Source: UBA5314 sp035560815 (GTDB lineage: Bacteria; Bacillota; Syntrophomonadia; Syntrophomonadales; Syntrophomonadaceae). From it: a DNA stretch of 64,000 nt. Positions 50,469-59,925 of the stretch are shown in pieces (within the stretch, counting starts at the first letter, position 1; every line of letters starts with the position of its first letter). The position numbers were made by a program, and so were the translations under genes. The DNA lies in assembly GCA_035560815.1 (NCBI GenBank), contig DATMYR010000086.1, positions 28,502 through 92,501 of the forward strand, read 5' to 3'. The notes under the pieces are model-generated. The model saw only the letters and a program-made list of their open reading frames with translations, did not search any database and had not been told where the DNA came from.

Positions 50469-51680
50469 ATGTCAGATGGTTTAAACTACATTCTGGAGCA
50501 AATCAGAAATGAAATCAAAACCTATAACCAGTTGGGAGCTATGCTTGAACAAAGTGCCCATGATATTTCCATGGCCGCGGCCCCCCCTTCTGAAGACCTG
50601 CTGGCCGCCATGGCTGCAGCGCGAGCGAAATTTTCATCTCTCAAAAAAGACCTGGTCAGACTCAACGGAGTCAATGCAGATTCCCTGACTTCATTAAAAG
50701 CCATGGAGCAGCTGGTTGATCAATGTCTGGCCGAAGAACGCCAGGGGGCCAACCATGTCCGACAACATGAAGGCCTGGCATTACTGGACAAAATCATGCA
50801 ACTGCAGAGCACCATCCCCTCCCACCAGCAGGCTCTTGAAGATTGCCAGAACCAGGCCCGTCATCTGCAGGAACAGCTTCGTGGGTTTGATTCCACGATC
50901 ATGGGGATGGAGGAATTGGAGCAAATCATAGCACCTTTTCAGGCTCTAGTGACTCTGGTAGAATTATCCGACCAGTTGGAGGATGGATACTGGCTGGAAT
51001 TAAACAGCATGGTGGAAAGAAGCTTTGGCACCCCTCTGGCTCTGGCCGCTTCCCGCAGGAAATTGCTAATGGAAAGCAGGACAGCTTCCCAAGCCGAACG
51101 GGAGAAGATCTCTCCGCTGGCCATTGCTGAAGATGATACGCCCGCCTCTGATTCCGCCCTATCTCAGGAGGAAGACCATGCACCGAATCCGTCTGCCCGG
51201 AAAAAATGGCCTATCGCACTGGCAGCAGCTGTTATTTTAGCCGCTTTCGCTGTCTATGCCTATCAAACACAATTTACTTTTCGCCTTGACGGCTACCGGC
51301 TTCGGACTTTCGGGGTCAATATGAAGTCAATCAATACGCCTTTAAGCAATGGGGACACCTATCTAGCCAAGGCCATCAAAGAAAAGAACCTGGCTGCAAT
51401 GCAGCTTCTGCTGAAACACGGGGCTCGCATTAATGATCGCGACGGTGCTGGTAATACGCCTTTGCATGAAGCCGTCTATGCAAATTTTAAAGATGGCGCA
51501 GCCCTCTTGGTAGACAATGGTGCCGACCTGGCCCTAAAAGATGCCCAGGGAAAAAGCCCCGGCGACCTGGCTCTAAGCTTGGGCAACCCGGATATAGCCA
51601 GCCTGTTGTTAGCTGGAGCGACTCCCCCCCAGCCCCGCGATACTTCCAGCGCCCGCAATCCATTCGCTATGGGACATTAG
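50469..51680 (+). CDS. Membrane protein with C-terminal ankyrin repeats
   Basis: 403 residues from the ATG at 50469 (AGGTG seven bases upstream). An N-terminal helical, probably coiled-coil part (about 1-230) contains several Gln/Leu-rich stretches (LDKIMQLQSTIPSHQQALED). One membrane helix follows at about 240-260 (WPIALAAAVILAAFAVYAY), then two to three ankyrin repeats (about 295-385) with AMQLLLKHGARINDRDGAGNTPLHEAVYA and GAALLVDNGADLALKDAQGKSPGDLALS. The ankyrins lie on the side opposite the N-terminus. It stands alone, divergent from the deacetylase gene. No function can be assigned. Confidence 0.8.
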   Translation: MSDGLNYILEQIRNEIKTYNQLGAMLEQSAHDISMAAAPPSEDLLAAMAAARAKFSSLKKDLVRLNGVNADSLTSLKAMEQLVDQCLAEERQGANHVRQHEGLALLDKIMQLQSTIPSHQQALEDCQNQARHLQEQLRGFDSTIMGMEELEQIIAPFQALVTLVELSDQLEDGYWLELNSMVERSFGTPLALAASRRKLLMESRTASQAEREKISPLAIAEDDTPASDSALSQEEDHAPNPSARKKWPIALAAAVILAAFAVYAYQTQFTFRLDGYRLRTFGVNMKSINTPLSNGDTYLAKAIKEKNLAAMQLLLKHGARINDRDGAGNTPLHEAVYANFKDGAALLVDNGADLALKDAQGKSPGDLALSLGNPDIASLLLAGATPPQPRDTSSARNPFAMGH

Positions 51681-51849
51681 AAAATTCTTTCTTTGACATC
51701 CTTCTCCCATGATTCCCGATATAATAGCTGCTTACCATTCGAAAGCTCTATGGTTCTCATTTGCTCTAAGAATTTGCCCTGGGTTCTCAAAACAAGCCTC
51801 TTCCTGTATCTATTCAAACCAACCGGATTATGTTAGCATTTAATATACT

Positions 51850-51881
51850 AAGTAAACTATCATTGTGTCTTTAGTCTACTT
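51850..51881 (+). promoter_or_regulatory. Inverted repeat, candidate TetR operator
   Basis: AAGTAAACTA (51850-51859) and TAGTCTACTT (51872-51881) are inverted copies with one mismatch. They start just after a -10-like TATACT (51844-51849) and end about 20 bases before the HlyD gene, the usual place for a repressor site. The TetR gene at the end of the operon is the likely regulator (inference). Confidence 0.45.
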
Positions 51882-51900
51882 TGAAGGTGGGGGGATTCTT

Positions 51901-52887
51901 GTGAAGAAGGCCAAGCCGATTGCAGCTGTTCTCGTCCTTTCCCTGCTGATAATAGCGGGGTACTATGCTTACAAGGTGTATTTTGGGATCCGCTCAACGG
52001 CTTTGGAAGCATCCGGCACAATTGAAGCCACCAGTGTCGAATTGCAGGCCAAATCCAGTGGCATCATTCAGAATTATCAGGTCCAAGAGGGCGACCCTCT
52101 CAAAAAGGACCAGTTGGTGGCCGAGTTGGATCGCAAGGACCTGGTTGCCCAAAAAGAGCGGGATGCCATGGGTGTTATTTCCGCCGAAGCCAAACTCCGT
52201 GAGCTCCTTTCCGGTGCCCGGGACCAGGAAATCAAATCTGCCCAGGCCAGTGTTGATCTCGCCAAAATCAACCTGAATCAAGCCTCCAGTGACCTAGACA
52301 AAACGCGTACTTTGTATCAAGCAGGTGCTGCATCCCAGGACCAGCTCGAAAAACAAGAAACCAGTTACAATGTTCTTCAACAGCAAGTGGTAGTAGCTGA
52401 AGCCCAATTAAGCCTGCTCAGCGCAGGCAGTCGATCCGAAGATATCGCGGCGGCTTCTGCCGAAGTTGACCGCGCCCGGGCTATTCTCAAGGCCAGCCAG
52501 GCCATACTGGATGACTTGAAGGTCGTCTCTCCCCGGGATGGTGTTATAACCAGCAAAAACCATGAGAACGGCGAATACGTGCAGCCCGGCACCTCCCTGG
52601 TTACCATTACCGACCTTAATGACCTGTGGATAAAAGTTTATATTCCTACCGACCAGCTCCCCGCTATTAAACTGGGCCAGACCGCCAGGATAACGGTCAG
52701 CGGCAGCAGTCAAGTGTTTACCGGCCGAATCAAAGAAATCGCATCCAAGGGAGAATACACCCCAAAATCCATTCAGACGAAACAGGAGCGCACCAATATA
52801 GTCTTTGCCGTTAAGGTTCAGGTGGATAATGTGAATGCCCTCTTGAAACCCGGCATGCCTGCCGATGTTGTTTTTGACAGGAGTTGA
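51901..52887 (+). CDS. HlyD-family membrane fusion protein (periplasmic adaptor type)
   Basis: 328 residues from the GTG at 51901 behind GGTGGGGGG. One N-terminal membrane helix (about 4-24), then a barrel-sandwich hybrid half (SVELQAKSSGIIQNYQVQEGDPLKKDQLVAELD), a helical hairpin (about 85-190) and the second half VVSPRDGVITSKNHENGEYVQPG. This is the YbhG/EmrA-like adaptor of drug or dye exporters. It opens a five-gene unit with two ATPases, a permease and a TetR regulator. Confidence 0.92.
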   Translation: MKKAKPIAAVLVLSLLIIAGYYAYKVYFGIRSTALEASGTIEATSVELQAKSSGIIQNYQVQEGDPLKKDQLVAELDRKDLVAQKERDAMGVISAEAKLRELLSGARDQEIKSAQASVDLAKINLNQASSDLDKTRTLYQAGAASQDQLEKQETSYNVLQQQVVVAEAQLSLLSAGSRSEDIAAASAEVDRARAILKASQAILDDLKVVSPRDGVITSKNHENGEYVQPGTSLVTITDLNDLWIKVYIPTDQLPAIKLGQTARITVSGSSQVFTGRIKEIASKGEYTPKSIQTKQERTNIVFAVKVQVDNVNALLKPGMPADVVFDRS

Positions 52888-52891
52888 TAAG

Positions 52892-53785
52892 ATGATTCAC
52901 TGCCAGGACCTGGCCAAGGCCTTCGGCCAGAATCATGCAGTGCGGGGGGTCAACCTGAAGATTAACCGGCAGGAGATATTTGGTCTGGTGGGTCCTGATG
53001 GGGCTGGCAAGACCACCCTGATCCGCATGCTGTGCGGCTTGATAAAACCGGATTCCGGCAAGGTATTGCTGATGGAGCAACCCCTTGCTCATTTGGATAA
53101 AAGCCAATTGGGCTATATGCCCCAGAAATTCAGTCTCTATCCGGAATTGACTTTGATGGAGAATATAGGTTTCTTCGGGGCATTATACGGGTTGAGTAAA
53201 GGCCTGATTCAGGAAAGAGCAGATGCCATCCTTTCTCTTACCGGGCTCTCTCCTTTTAAGGATAGACTGGCTGATCAGCTTTCCGGCGGTATGAAGCAGA
53301 AGCTGTCATTAACCTGCTCTCTGATCACCCGGCCCAGCATTCTCATTCTCGATGAACCTACCTATGGGGTGGACCCCCAGTCGCGAAAAGAATTCTGGCG
53401 GATTCTTTATCATTTGAACCAGGAGGGTATGACCATCCTCCTCTCCACACCTTATATGGATGAAGCTGAGCTGTGCCACCGGGTAGCGATGATTGATGAA
53501 GGCACCCTTCTGGCCGTGGACAACCCGGAAAAGCTAAAAAAGGAGTTTCCTTACACGGTTCTGGAAGTACGGACCAGCAGCAAGGATCCCCATTGCTTCG
53601 ATGGACTGGAAGGGGTTTTTGATACTTCCTTCTACGGCTACAAATACCACCTGTTTGTTGAAGACCTGGAGTCAGGTTCTCTCCGAATCCATGATTTCCT
53701 GGCAGCCCGCAATTTGCCGTTATCCGGTATGGTCAAGGTGGTTCCTTCCATGGAGGACGTCTTCGTTGAACTGCTTAAGAGGTGA
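52892..53785 (+). CDS. ABC transporter ATP-binding protein (first)
   Basis: 297 residues from the ATG at 52892 (AGGAG upstream). Walker A GPDGAGKTTL near residue 37, Q-loop MPQKFSLYPELTLMENI, signature LSGGMKQKLSL and Walker B ILILDEPTYGVD are all intact. Together with the next gene it corresponds to the two halves of the fused ATPase YbhF of E. coli. Begins 4 bases after the HlyD gene. Confidence 0.95.
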   Translation: MIHCQDLAKAFGQNHAVRGVNLKINRQEIFGLVGPDGAGKTTLIRMLCGLIKPDSGKVLLMEQPLAHLDKSQLGYMPQKFSLYPELTLMENIGFFGALYGLSKGLIQERADAILSLTGLSPFKDRLADQLSGGMKQKLSLTCSLITRPSILILDEPTYGVDPQSRKEFWRILYHLNQEGMTILLSTPYMDEAELCHRVAMIDEGTLLAVDNPEKLKKEFPYTVLEVRTSSKDPHCFDGLEGVFDTSFYGYKYHLFVEDLESGSLRIHDFLAARNLPLSGMVKVVPSMEDVFVELLKR

Positions 53786-53792
53786 GGCTTTA

Positions 53793-54719
53793 ATGAATGA
53801 ATGGGCAGTTAAAACCGAAAATTTAACCAGAAAGTTTGGTTCTTTTACAGCAGTAGATCAAGTGAATCTGGCTATATCCCCCGGACAGGTATGCGGTTTT
53901 TTGGGCCCTAATGGTGCAGGCAAATCCACGACCATCCGGATGCTCTGCGGCATCCTGGAACCCAGCGCCGGATCGGGCTGGGTGCTGGGTTATGATCTGG
54001 CCCGAGACGCCGAGCAGCTAAAAAAGCAAATCGGTTACATGTCTCAGAAGTTCAGCCTCTATGAAGACCTCCGGGTCATCGAAAACCTGGATTTCTATGC
54101 CGGTCTGTACAGCATCCCGCGACGGCTGAGAGGGAACAGAATCGAAGAGATATTGGAAATGGCTCTACTGCAAGGACGGGAAGATGAAATGGTCTCTTCA
54201 CTGAGCCGGGGGTTTCGGCAAAGACTGGCTTTGGGTTGTGCAATTATCGCTCATCCTCCTCTGGTCTTTTTGGATGAGCCCACCAGCGGGGTTAGCCCAA
54301 CCACCAGGAGGGAGTTTTTTAATCTCATCCAACAATTAACGATTCAGGGCACTACAGTAATCGTGAGTACCCATTTCATGGACGAAGCAGAGCGCTGCGA
54401 CCAAATTGTCTTTTTCAATCAGGGGAGGTTAATGGCCATGGATAGTCCTGACATCCTGAAACAGACTGTGGTGCCTGGCATTCTACTGGAAGTGCTGGTG
54501 GAGAATCCCTTAGCTCTCATGGATGAAATCCATGCCTGGCCCTTTGTTGGTGATGTGAACCTGCACGGCCGCTTTTTACACATCCTAGTTCATAAAGAGA
54601 GTGACCAGGAACTAATTAAACAACGTCTGGGGGTTGACCCGGAGCGGATTGTCCCCACCCTGGAAGATGTATTTATTACTCTGGCGCGTAAAGAGGAAAA
54701 GGTGGGCGTGGCATTATGA
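53793..54719 (+). CDS. ABC transporter ATP-binding protein (second)
   Basis: 308 residues from the ATG at 53793, with GAGGTGAGG upstream. Walker A GPNGAGKSTT near residue 41, Q-loop MSQKFSLYEDLRVIENL, the signature LSRGFRQRLALG (SRG instead of SGG) and Walker B LVFLDEPTSGVSP. The Gly/Arg change in the signature and Ser in the D-loop suggest an asymmetric pair with the first ATPase, as seen in many exporters. The last four bases overlap the permease gene (ATGA). Confidence 0.95.
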   Translation: MNEWAVKTENLTRKFGSFTAVDQVNLAISPGQVCGFLGPNGAGKSTTIRMLCGILEPSAGSGWVLGYDLARDAEQLKKQIGYMSQKFSLYEDLRVIENLDFYAGLYSIPRRLRGNRIEEILEMALLQGREDEMVSSLSRGFRQRLALGCAIIAHPPLVFLDEPTSGVSPTTRREFFNLIQQLTIQGTTVIVSTHFMDEAERCDQIVFFNQGRLMAMDSPDILKQTVVPGILLEVLVENPLALMDEIHAWPFVGDVNLHGRFLHILVHKESDQELIKQRLGVDPERIVPTLEDVFITLARKEEKVGVAL

Positions 54720-55825
54720 ACAGAATTTTAGCGGTTTTAAAGAAAGAGTTTATCCAGATGCGGCGGGACCGGATGACCTTTGCTCTGGTTTTGCTGATTC
54801 CCCTAATACAGCTTTTACTCTTTGGGTATGCCATTCAGACTGAAGTAAAACACATCTCCACCGTGGTTTTCGATCAGTCTTTGTCTGAAGAAAGTCGAGA
54901 TTTCTTGGCCTCTTTTACTGCCTCTGGCTACTTTGATATTCACTATACTGCCCAAAACTATGATGAAGTTACGAAGCTTATCGACAGTGGGCAAGCCAAA
55001 GTCGGGATCATCCTGCCACCCGATTTTGCCCGCCTGGTAAAACGGATGGATCCAGCTACCGTGCAGGTCATCGTAGATGCCAGTGATAACATGGTAGCCA
55101 ATCAGGCCATTGCTACCGCCAATTCTATTGGCTTACTAAAATCCCAACAGGTCATTATGAACCAGGTGCACCTGCAAGGATTGCCTTACGATGTCCGGGT
55201 CCGCCCCTGGTACAATCCGGACGGGATAACTGCCTACTATATGGTGCCAGCCATCCTCGGTATTATCGTTACCATGACCATGGTAATTATTACTTCGGTG
55301 GCCATCGTCCGGGAACGAGAGCGCGGAACTCTGGAACAATTGATTGTAACTCCCCTGAAGCCTGTTGAACTGATGATCGGCAAGATTGTGCCCTACATTG
55401 TCCTGGGCTATGCCCAGATTACAGTAGCCTTGCTGGTGGGCGTGTTAGTCTTCGGGGTGCCGATCCGGGGCAGCCTCCTGCAGCTTTACCTCTTGACCCT
55501 TTTCTTTATTACGGCTTCCCTGGGACTGGGTTTAATGATATCCAACCTGGCCCAGAACCAGATGCAGGCTTTTCAAATGGCGTTTATGGTAATGCTTCCC
55601 AGCATACTGCTTTCCGGGTTCCTTTTTCCGCGGGATGCCATGCCGCGAATTATCTACTATATCAGCTGCATAATCCCGTTAACCTATTACCTGGATATTA
55701 TCCGCGGGATTGTGCTGAAAGGGATTGGCTTTCAATATTTGGTGGGGCAGGTAAGCGTTTTACTGGCCTTTTCCCTGGTCTTTATAACCATCAGCACTTT
55801 GCGCTTCCGCAAGACAGTCGATTGA
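54716..55825 (+). CDS. ABC-2 type permease of the efflux system
   Basis: 369 residues. One membrane helix at the N-terminus (about 22-40), a large external domain (about 45-170) and five helices in the C-terminal half, containing the ABC-2 signature ERERGTLEQLIVTPLKPVELMIGKIVPY. It is most like YbhS/YbhR of E. coli. Only one permease gene is present, so it should act as a homodimer. The stop is 20 bases before the TetR gene. Confidence 0.93.
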   Translation: MNRILAVLKKEFIQMRRDRMTFALVLLIPLIQLLLFGYAIQTEVKHISTVVFDQSLSEESRDFLASFTASGYFDIHYTAQNYDEVTKLIDSGQAKVGIILPPDFARLVKRMDPATVQVIVDASDNMVANQAIATANSIGLLKSQQVIMNQVHLQGLPYDVRVRPWYNPDGITAYYMVPAILGIIVTMTMVIITSVAIVRERERGTLEQLIVTPLKPVELMIGKIVPYIVLGYAQITVALLVGVLVFGVPIRGSLLQLYLLTLFFITASLGLGLMISNLAQNQMQAFQMAFMVMLPSILLSGFLFPRDAMPRIIYYISCIIPLTYYLDIIRGIVLKGIGFQYLVGQVSVLLAFSLVFITISTLRFRKTVD

Positions 55826-55845
55826 TACGCATGAGGTGATTGAAT

Positions 55846-56427
55846 ATGGAAATCAAAAATAGAATTATTCATGCCTGTCAGGATCTTATCATGGAATGTG
55901 GATACCGGGGGTTTTCTATGAACGAACTGGCCGCCAGATCCGGGGTCAGCAAAAGGACTCTTTATCGCCGTTTTCGCAGTAAGGATCAGGTCATCGAGGC
56001 TACACTGGACATGTTCATGCAGGATATGGGTCAAGATTTAGAAAGCACCATCATGCAACCAGGCGATCCAGTTACAATAATGAACGATATATTTGCCCAA
56101 CTCTTGGCCCGGGGACAGTTTACTCTCAATTCCCGGTCTCTGGATGATCTGCGCCGTTATTATCCTCATCTGTGGGCCAAGATCGATCAATTTCGGCGGA
56201 CTCGCATTCACTATATATTCTCTCTGCTTTCCCCTCCAGGACAACCCGGACTGATTCACGACGTGGACCCCCGCATCGTCCTGGCAGTGCTTACTGCCTC
56301 CATCCAGGCCGTACTCAATCCGGAGTTTATTCTCAGCAATGGGCTGACCTTTGAGGAGACAGCCCCGCAGTTAAGCCGGGTGCTCTTGGAAGGCATATTA
56401 GCGCTCTCATCCCCCAGGGAAACTTGA
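55846..56427 (+). CDS. TetR-family transcriptional regulator
   Basis: 193 residues from the ATG at 55846 (GAGGTG seven bases upstream). The N-terminal helix-turn-helix reads YRGFSMNELAARSGVSKRTLYRRFRSKDQ (about 20-48). The C-terminal ligand domain resembles no group I can name. As the last gene of the exporter unit it probably represses it, like CecR/YbiH in the E. coli ybh system, through the inverted repeat before the HlyD gene. Confidence 0.9.
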   Translation: MEIKNRIIHACQDLIMECGYRGFSMNELAARSGVSKRTLYRRFRSKDQVIEATLDMFMQDMGQDLESTIMQPGDPVTIMNDIFAQLLARGQFTLNSRSLDDLRRYYPHLWAKIDQFRRTRIHYIFSLLSPPGQPGLIHDVDPRIVLAVLTASIQAVLNPEFILSNGLTFEETAPQLSRVLLEGILALSSPRET

Positions 56428-56538
56428 GTTGCACAGGAGGAACTCTCCCTCTGAGCGTCCAGGTATGCATTCCCTACCCCGGCTAGACCTCCCCGAAAAG
56501 CGGCTAAACCGCGTTGGTGTTTCCTGGATAGTTTCTTC

Positions 56539-57993
56539 TTAAAGAAGCGGAGACAATAATCGGGAAAAGGCTTCTTTGATCTTGGTGCGGATCGGCCTGG
56601 AAGCATATGCCTCCAGGGTCAACTGCAGGCAGTCACGTTGATCTTCTTCGAAGGCCGCTTCCAGGCTCCGGCCGATTTCATTATCATAGATGAAGGCGTT
56701 TACCTCAAAGTTGAGGCGAAAGCTCCGGATATCCATATTGGCCGTACCAACCGTGGATGCAAATCCATCACTGACCAGGACTTTGCTGTGTAGAAATCCC
56801 TTGCTGTAAATAAAAACCTGCGCACCGGCTTCCAGCAGTTCACCAACAAAGGAAAGTGAGGCCCAGTGCACAAATGGATGATCTTTCTTACCGGGAATCA
56901 TCAAGCGAACATCCACTCCTGAAAGGCTGGCGATCTTCAAGGCTTCTAAAATGGTGTCATCGGGCACGAAATAGGGACTTTGAATAAATACATTATCCTG
57001 CGCTTTATTGATTATTTTTAGATAGCCGTGTTTGATGGACGTCCATTTGGAGTCCGGACCGCTGGTCACAATCTGGATACCCGTTTGTCCGGCAGTATTG
57101 TCAACTACTAAAGACTCCTGATTCAGCCAGTAATCCTCACCTGAAGCATAGCGCCAATCCAAGAGGAATCTGACCTGAAGTGCAAGTACAGAGCTGCCTT
57201 TCACCAGAAGGTGCGTATCCCTCCAAAAACCAAATCGCTGGCTCTGTCCCAGGTATTCGCTTCCAACATTGAATCCCCCGACAAATGCTTCCTGCCCGTC
57301 GATAACGCATATTTTCCGGTGATTGCGATAATTGATTCGCAGGTTAATGTAGGGCAGGATTGGTGGGAAGAAAGCAGCCACCTTTCCTCCAGCCTGGCGC
57401 AGCGGGTGGAAGAATTTCCGCGGCAGTCGAATGCAGCCCATTCCATCATAGAGCAGTCTGACCTGCACTCCCTCCCGGGCCTTTGCGCACAGGATGTCGA
57501 CCAATTCCCTGCCCAGAGCATCATTACGGATAATATAAGACTGCAGATGAATATGTTTGCTGGCTTTTCTCACTCTCTCCAGCAGACAGGCAAAAAGTTC
57601 TTCCCCCTGATGAAAGATCTGAACCTGATTATCCTGAGTAAACAGTGATTGATCGCTGTTCAAGTGTAAATGGATTACGTCGCTGTATTGCGCAGTACGG
57701 GGGTTGGTAAATGTCAGCATATGATTGTGCAAATTTTCATCCTGAAGCTGTAAGAGTTGGTAGAGATTGCGTTCTTCTTCTTCCTTGAGATAGAAGAGCC
57801 GTTTTTTGCGCAGGTCCTGACCGATAAACAGATACATAATGAAGCCAGCCACCGGGATAAACATTAAGGCCAAGACCCAGGTCAGCGTGGCAGTCGGATT
57901 GCGCCGTTCAAAAAGGATGACGGTCAGAGCAAATATTAAGTTAACTACAAAAAGAATATCTACAACATTCACGGTTAATCCGGTTAAGCTCAT
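56539..57993 (-). CDS. cls: Cardiolipin synthase (two-PLD-domain type)
   Basis: 484 residues. Two N-terminal membrane helices (about 8-28 and 38-58) precede two phospholipase D domains with HKD motifs: NHRKICVIDGQEAFVGGFN near residue 222 and LHSKVLVSDGFASTVGTANMD near 400. It joins two phosphatidylglycerols into cardiolipin. It is convergent with the TetR gene. Confidence 0.94.
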   Translation of the reverse strand: MSLTGLTVNVVDILFVVNLIFALTVILFERRNPTATLTWVLALMFIPVAGFIMYLFIGQDLRKKRLFYLKEEEERNLYQLLQLQDENLHNHMLTFTNPRTAQYSDVIHLHLNSDQSLFTQDNQVQIFHQGEELFACLLERVRKASKHIHLQSYIIRNDALGRELVDILCAKAREGVQVRLLYDGMGCIRLPRKFFHPLRQAGGKVAAFFPPILPYINLRINYRNHRKICVIDGQEAFVGGFNVGSEYLGQSQRFGFWRDTHLLVKGSSVLALQVRFLLDWRYASGEDYWLNQESLVVDNTAGQTGIQIVTSGPDSKWTSIKHGYLKIINKAQDNVFIQSPYFVPDDTILEALKIASLSGVDVRLMIPGKKDHPFVHWASLSFVGELLEAGAQVFIYSKGFLHSKVLVSDGFASTVGTANMDIRSFRLNFEVNAFIYDNEIGRSLEAAFEEDQRDCLQLTLEAYASRPIRTKIKEAFSRLLSPLL

Positions 57994-58150
57994 GTGCGTC
58001 CTCCAGCACCGCCCTTCCCAATACTGTTAAAACAAACCCCAAGACCCAAGCAGCTTGCGCATGGTAATGCTGCGGTATTGATCTTCATCTTTCCGGTCGC
58101 AACCACGGGTGGAGGGTGACTCTATTTCAAGATCCGTTGACCAAGGTCGC

Positions 58151-58384
58151 TCAAATGTCTCCATCCTTGGAATAAGGACCGGGTTTTAGTTCATCCTTAT
58201 AAAGGAAAAGGTCTTCAATGCTGACCTCAAAGAAATGTGCCAGATGGAAAGCCAGGCGCAGCGATGGATCGTAATGACCCTTTTCAATAGCACTGATGTT
58301 AGCCCGGCTTACTCCTAACTTCTCTGCCAATTGTGCCTGGGTAAGATGGTGCAATGCACGATAGACTTTTAGATAATTCTCCAT
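58151..58384 (-). CDS. Small Xre-family DNA-binding protein
   Basis: 77 residues from the ATG at 58384 (AGG seven bases before). The whole protein is one helix-turn-helix domain: LTQAQLAEKLGVSRANISAIEKGHYDPSLRLAFHLAHFFEVSIEDLF. This is the compact type often regulating neighbouring genes or acting as antitoxin; no toxin-like partner is adjacent. A TTGACA lies upstream in an AT-rich tract (58445-58450), but the matching -10 is poor. Confidence 0.88.
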   Translation of the reverse strand: MENYLKVYRALHHLTQAQLAEKLGVSRANISAIEKGHYDPSLRLAFHLAHFFEVSIEDLFLYKDELKPGPYSKDGDI

Positions 58385-58468
58385 ATTCATACCTGCCTTA
58401 GTGTAAGTTGTTCTAGATAAAAAGTAATTAATATATATAATTATGTCAATAGTTGTTTATAGAATTTG

Positions 58469-58479
58469 GGGACACACCC
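58469..58479. repeat. REP-like GGGGACACACC motif
   Basis: A short copy of the motif found at 47452 and twice near the right end of the window, here in the space between the Xre gene and the metallophosphoesterase gene. Confidence 0.4.
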
Positions 58480-58603
58480 TGTGATCGCATTGCTGCCCTA
58501 TCCCTATCCCTTTGAGCAGGAAAACATGTCCTGGTCGTGGAAAGATGAACGAAATAGAAACCCTGTATGGGTCGAGCTCTACCAGGCAAAAGGAGAACCA
58601 CCT

Positions 58604-59764
58604 ATGAATCCTATACTTCTGAGCTTCATTTCCATATTCGCTATAATTTATGGGCTCAGTAATTACTACATTGCCCTGAGGGGCTGGCAGGCTCTGGCTT
58701 CTCATTCCCGTCCCTGGGCCTGGGTTTGGATTGCCGCTGTGACCATCCTGGCTTCGCTTTTCATTCTCGCCCGTCTGGTGGCTCGAGTTCTGCCGGATGG
58801 CATTTCAAAAGTCATGACATATGCCGGGTCCTACTGGATGGCCGCCTGGTATTACCTTTTGCTGCTTTTGCTCCTCATCGATTTGCTGCGCTTGCTGGCC
58901 TGGATCGGTCCTCTGCCTCCGCTCCCCTGGGTGCAATGGCGTTATCCGATATTTCTGCTGGTTTCCGGCATGGTATCCTGTCTGCTCATCTACGGCACCT
59001 GGAACGCCTGGCATCCCGTTGTTCGAGACTACAACCTGGAAATGCCCAAAAAGACCAGCAATCTGGACGAGCTCAATCTGGTTATGGTTTCTGATATTCA
59101 CCTGGGTTGGATCGTTGGTGTAGACCGCCTTACTACCATGGTTACTATGGTTAACCAACTTCATCCGGACCTGATCCTGCTGGTGGGCGATATCCTGGAT
59201 GAAGGAGTCGACCCCCAGGCTGAACAAGAGATCCCGGGAATTCTGGGACAACTAAGCAGCCGCTTTGGCTCTTACGCAGTGTTGGGCAATCATGAGTACA
59301 TCAGCGGGCAGGCTGATAAACTCCCCGCCTTTTTGCAGGCTGGCGGAGTTACCCTCCTACGCGATCAATCGCTTCAGGTTGGGCAATCCTTTTACCTGGT
59401 AGGGCGCGATGACCGTTCTCGCGGCAGCATGGAGGATGGAAAGAGAAAGGATCTATCTGAACTGGTAACAGCAATTGACCTATCTGCTTTGCCGGTAATC
59501 CTTATGGACCACCAGCCCTTCAACCTGGAAGAAGCAGAGTCCAACCGGGTTGACTTGCAGCTATCCGGGCACACTCACCTGGGGCAGATAGCCCCCAACC
59601 AATTAATTACCCGGGCCATTTATGAAGATGATTGGGGATACCTGCGTAAGGGCACTCTCCAGCTCCTGGTCTCCTGCGGCTTCGGAACCTGGGGGCCACC
59701 TATTAGGATAGGCAACCACCCGGAAATCGTTCATGTTCACATTCGCTTCTTTTCTCCGACCTAG
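58604..59764 (+). CDS. Membrane-bound metallophosphoesterase
   Basis: 386 residues from the ATG at 58604 (AGGAG eight bases upstream). Four or five membrane helices occupy the first 150 residues; the catalytic domain follows with all calcineurin-like blocks: VSDIHLGW near residue 163, VGDILDEGV, GNHEYISG near 225, DHQPFNL and GHTHLGQIAP near 324. It resembles YkuE/YkoQ-type proteins, whose substrates are uncertain (UDP-diacylglucosamine or similar). The TAG stop is formed by the end of a MITE-like element. Confidence 0.88.
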   Translation: MNPILLSFISIFAIIYGLSNYYIALRGWQALASHSRPWAWVWIAAVTILASLFILARLVARVLPDGISKVMTYAGSYWMAAWYYLLLLLLLIDLLRLLAWIGPLPPLPWVQWRYPIFLLVSGMVSCLLIYGTWNAWHPVVRDYNLEMPKKTSNLDELNLVMVSDIHLGWIVGVDRLTTMVTMVNQLHPDLILLVGDILDEGVDPQAEQEIPGILGQLSSRFGSYAVLGNHEYISGQADKLPAFLQAGGVTLLRDQSLQVGQSFYLVGRDDRSRGSMEDGKRKDLSELVTAIDLSALPVILMDHQPFNLEEAESNRVDLQLSGHTHLGQIAPNQLITRAIYEDDWGYLRKGTLQLLVSCGFGTWGPPIRIGNHPEIVHVHIRFFSPT

Positions 59765-59925
59765 TACTATGTTAAGCCTAAAACTTGAATTCCCACCGGC
59801 CAAATTTACGCAGGGCTTCGTTGTCGTCAATCGCAATACATCCAGTATTACTCAATCCTCCGCCTTGCCCTGTAAAAATTTTTCTCGGCGGATAAAATAA
59901 ACTTTTAGACTTTACATAGTACTAG
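59761..59925. mobile_element. MITE-like element, copy 2
   Basis: 165 bases with terminal inverted repeats CTAGTACTATGT(T)AAG.CTAAAA. The internal core matches copy 1 (46738-46905) closely from GTTGTCGTCAATCGCAATAC to AAAAATTTT. The first bases (CTAG) supply the stop codon of the phosphoesterase gene. The rest of 59926-60227 has only the terminator at 60101. Confidence 0.85.

Noticed and set aside
51693..51725. TTGACA and TATAAT before the HlyD gene as a promoter
   Set aside because: The spacing is 21 bases, too long for a SigA promoter; only an unusual activator of the MerR type could use it, and none is nearby.
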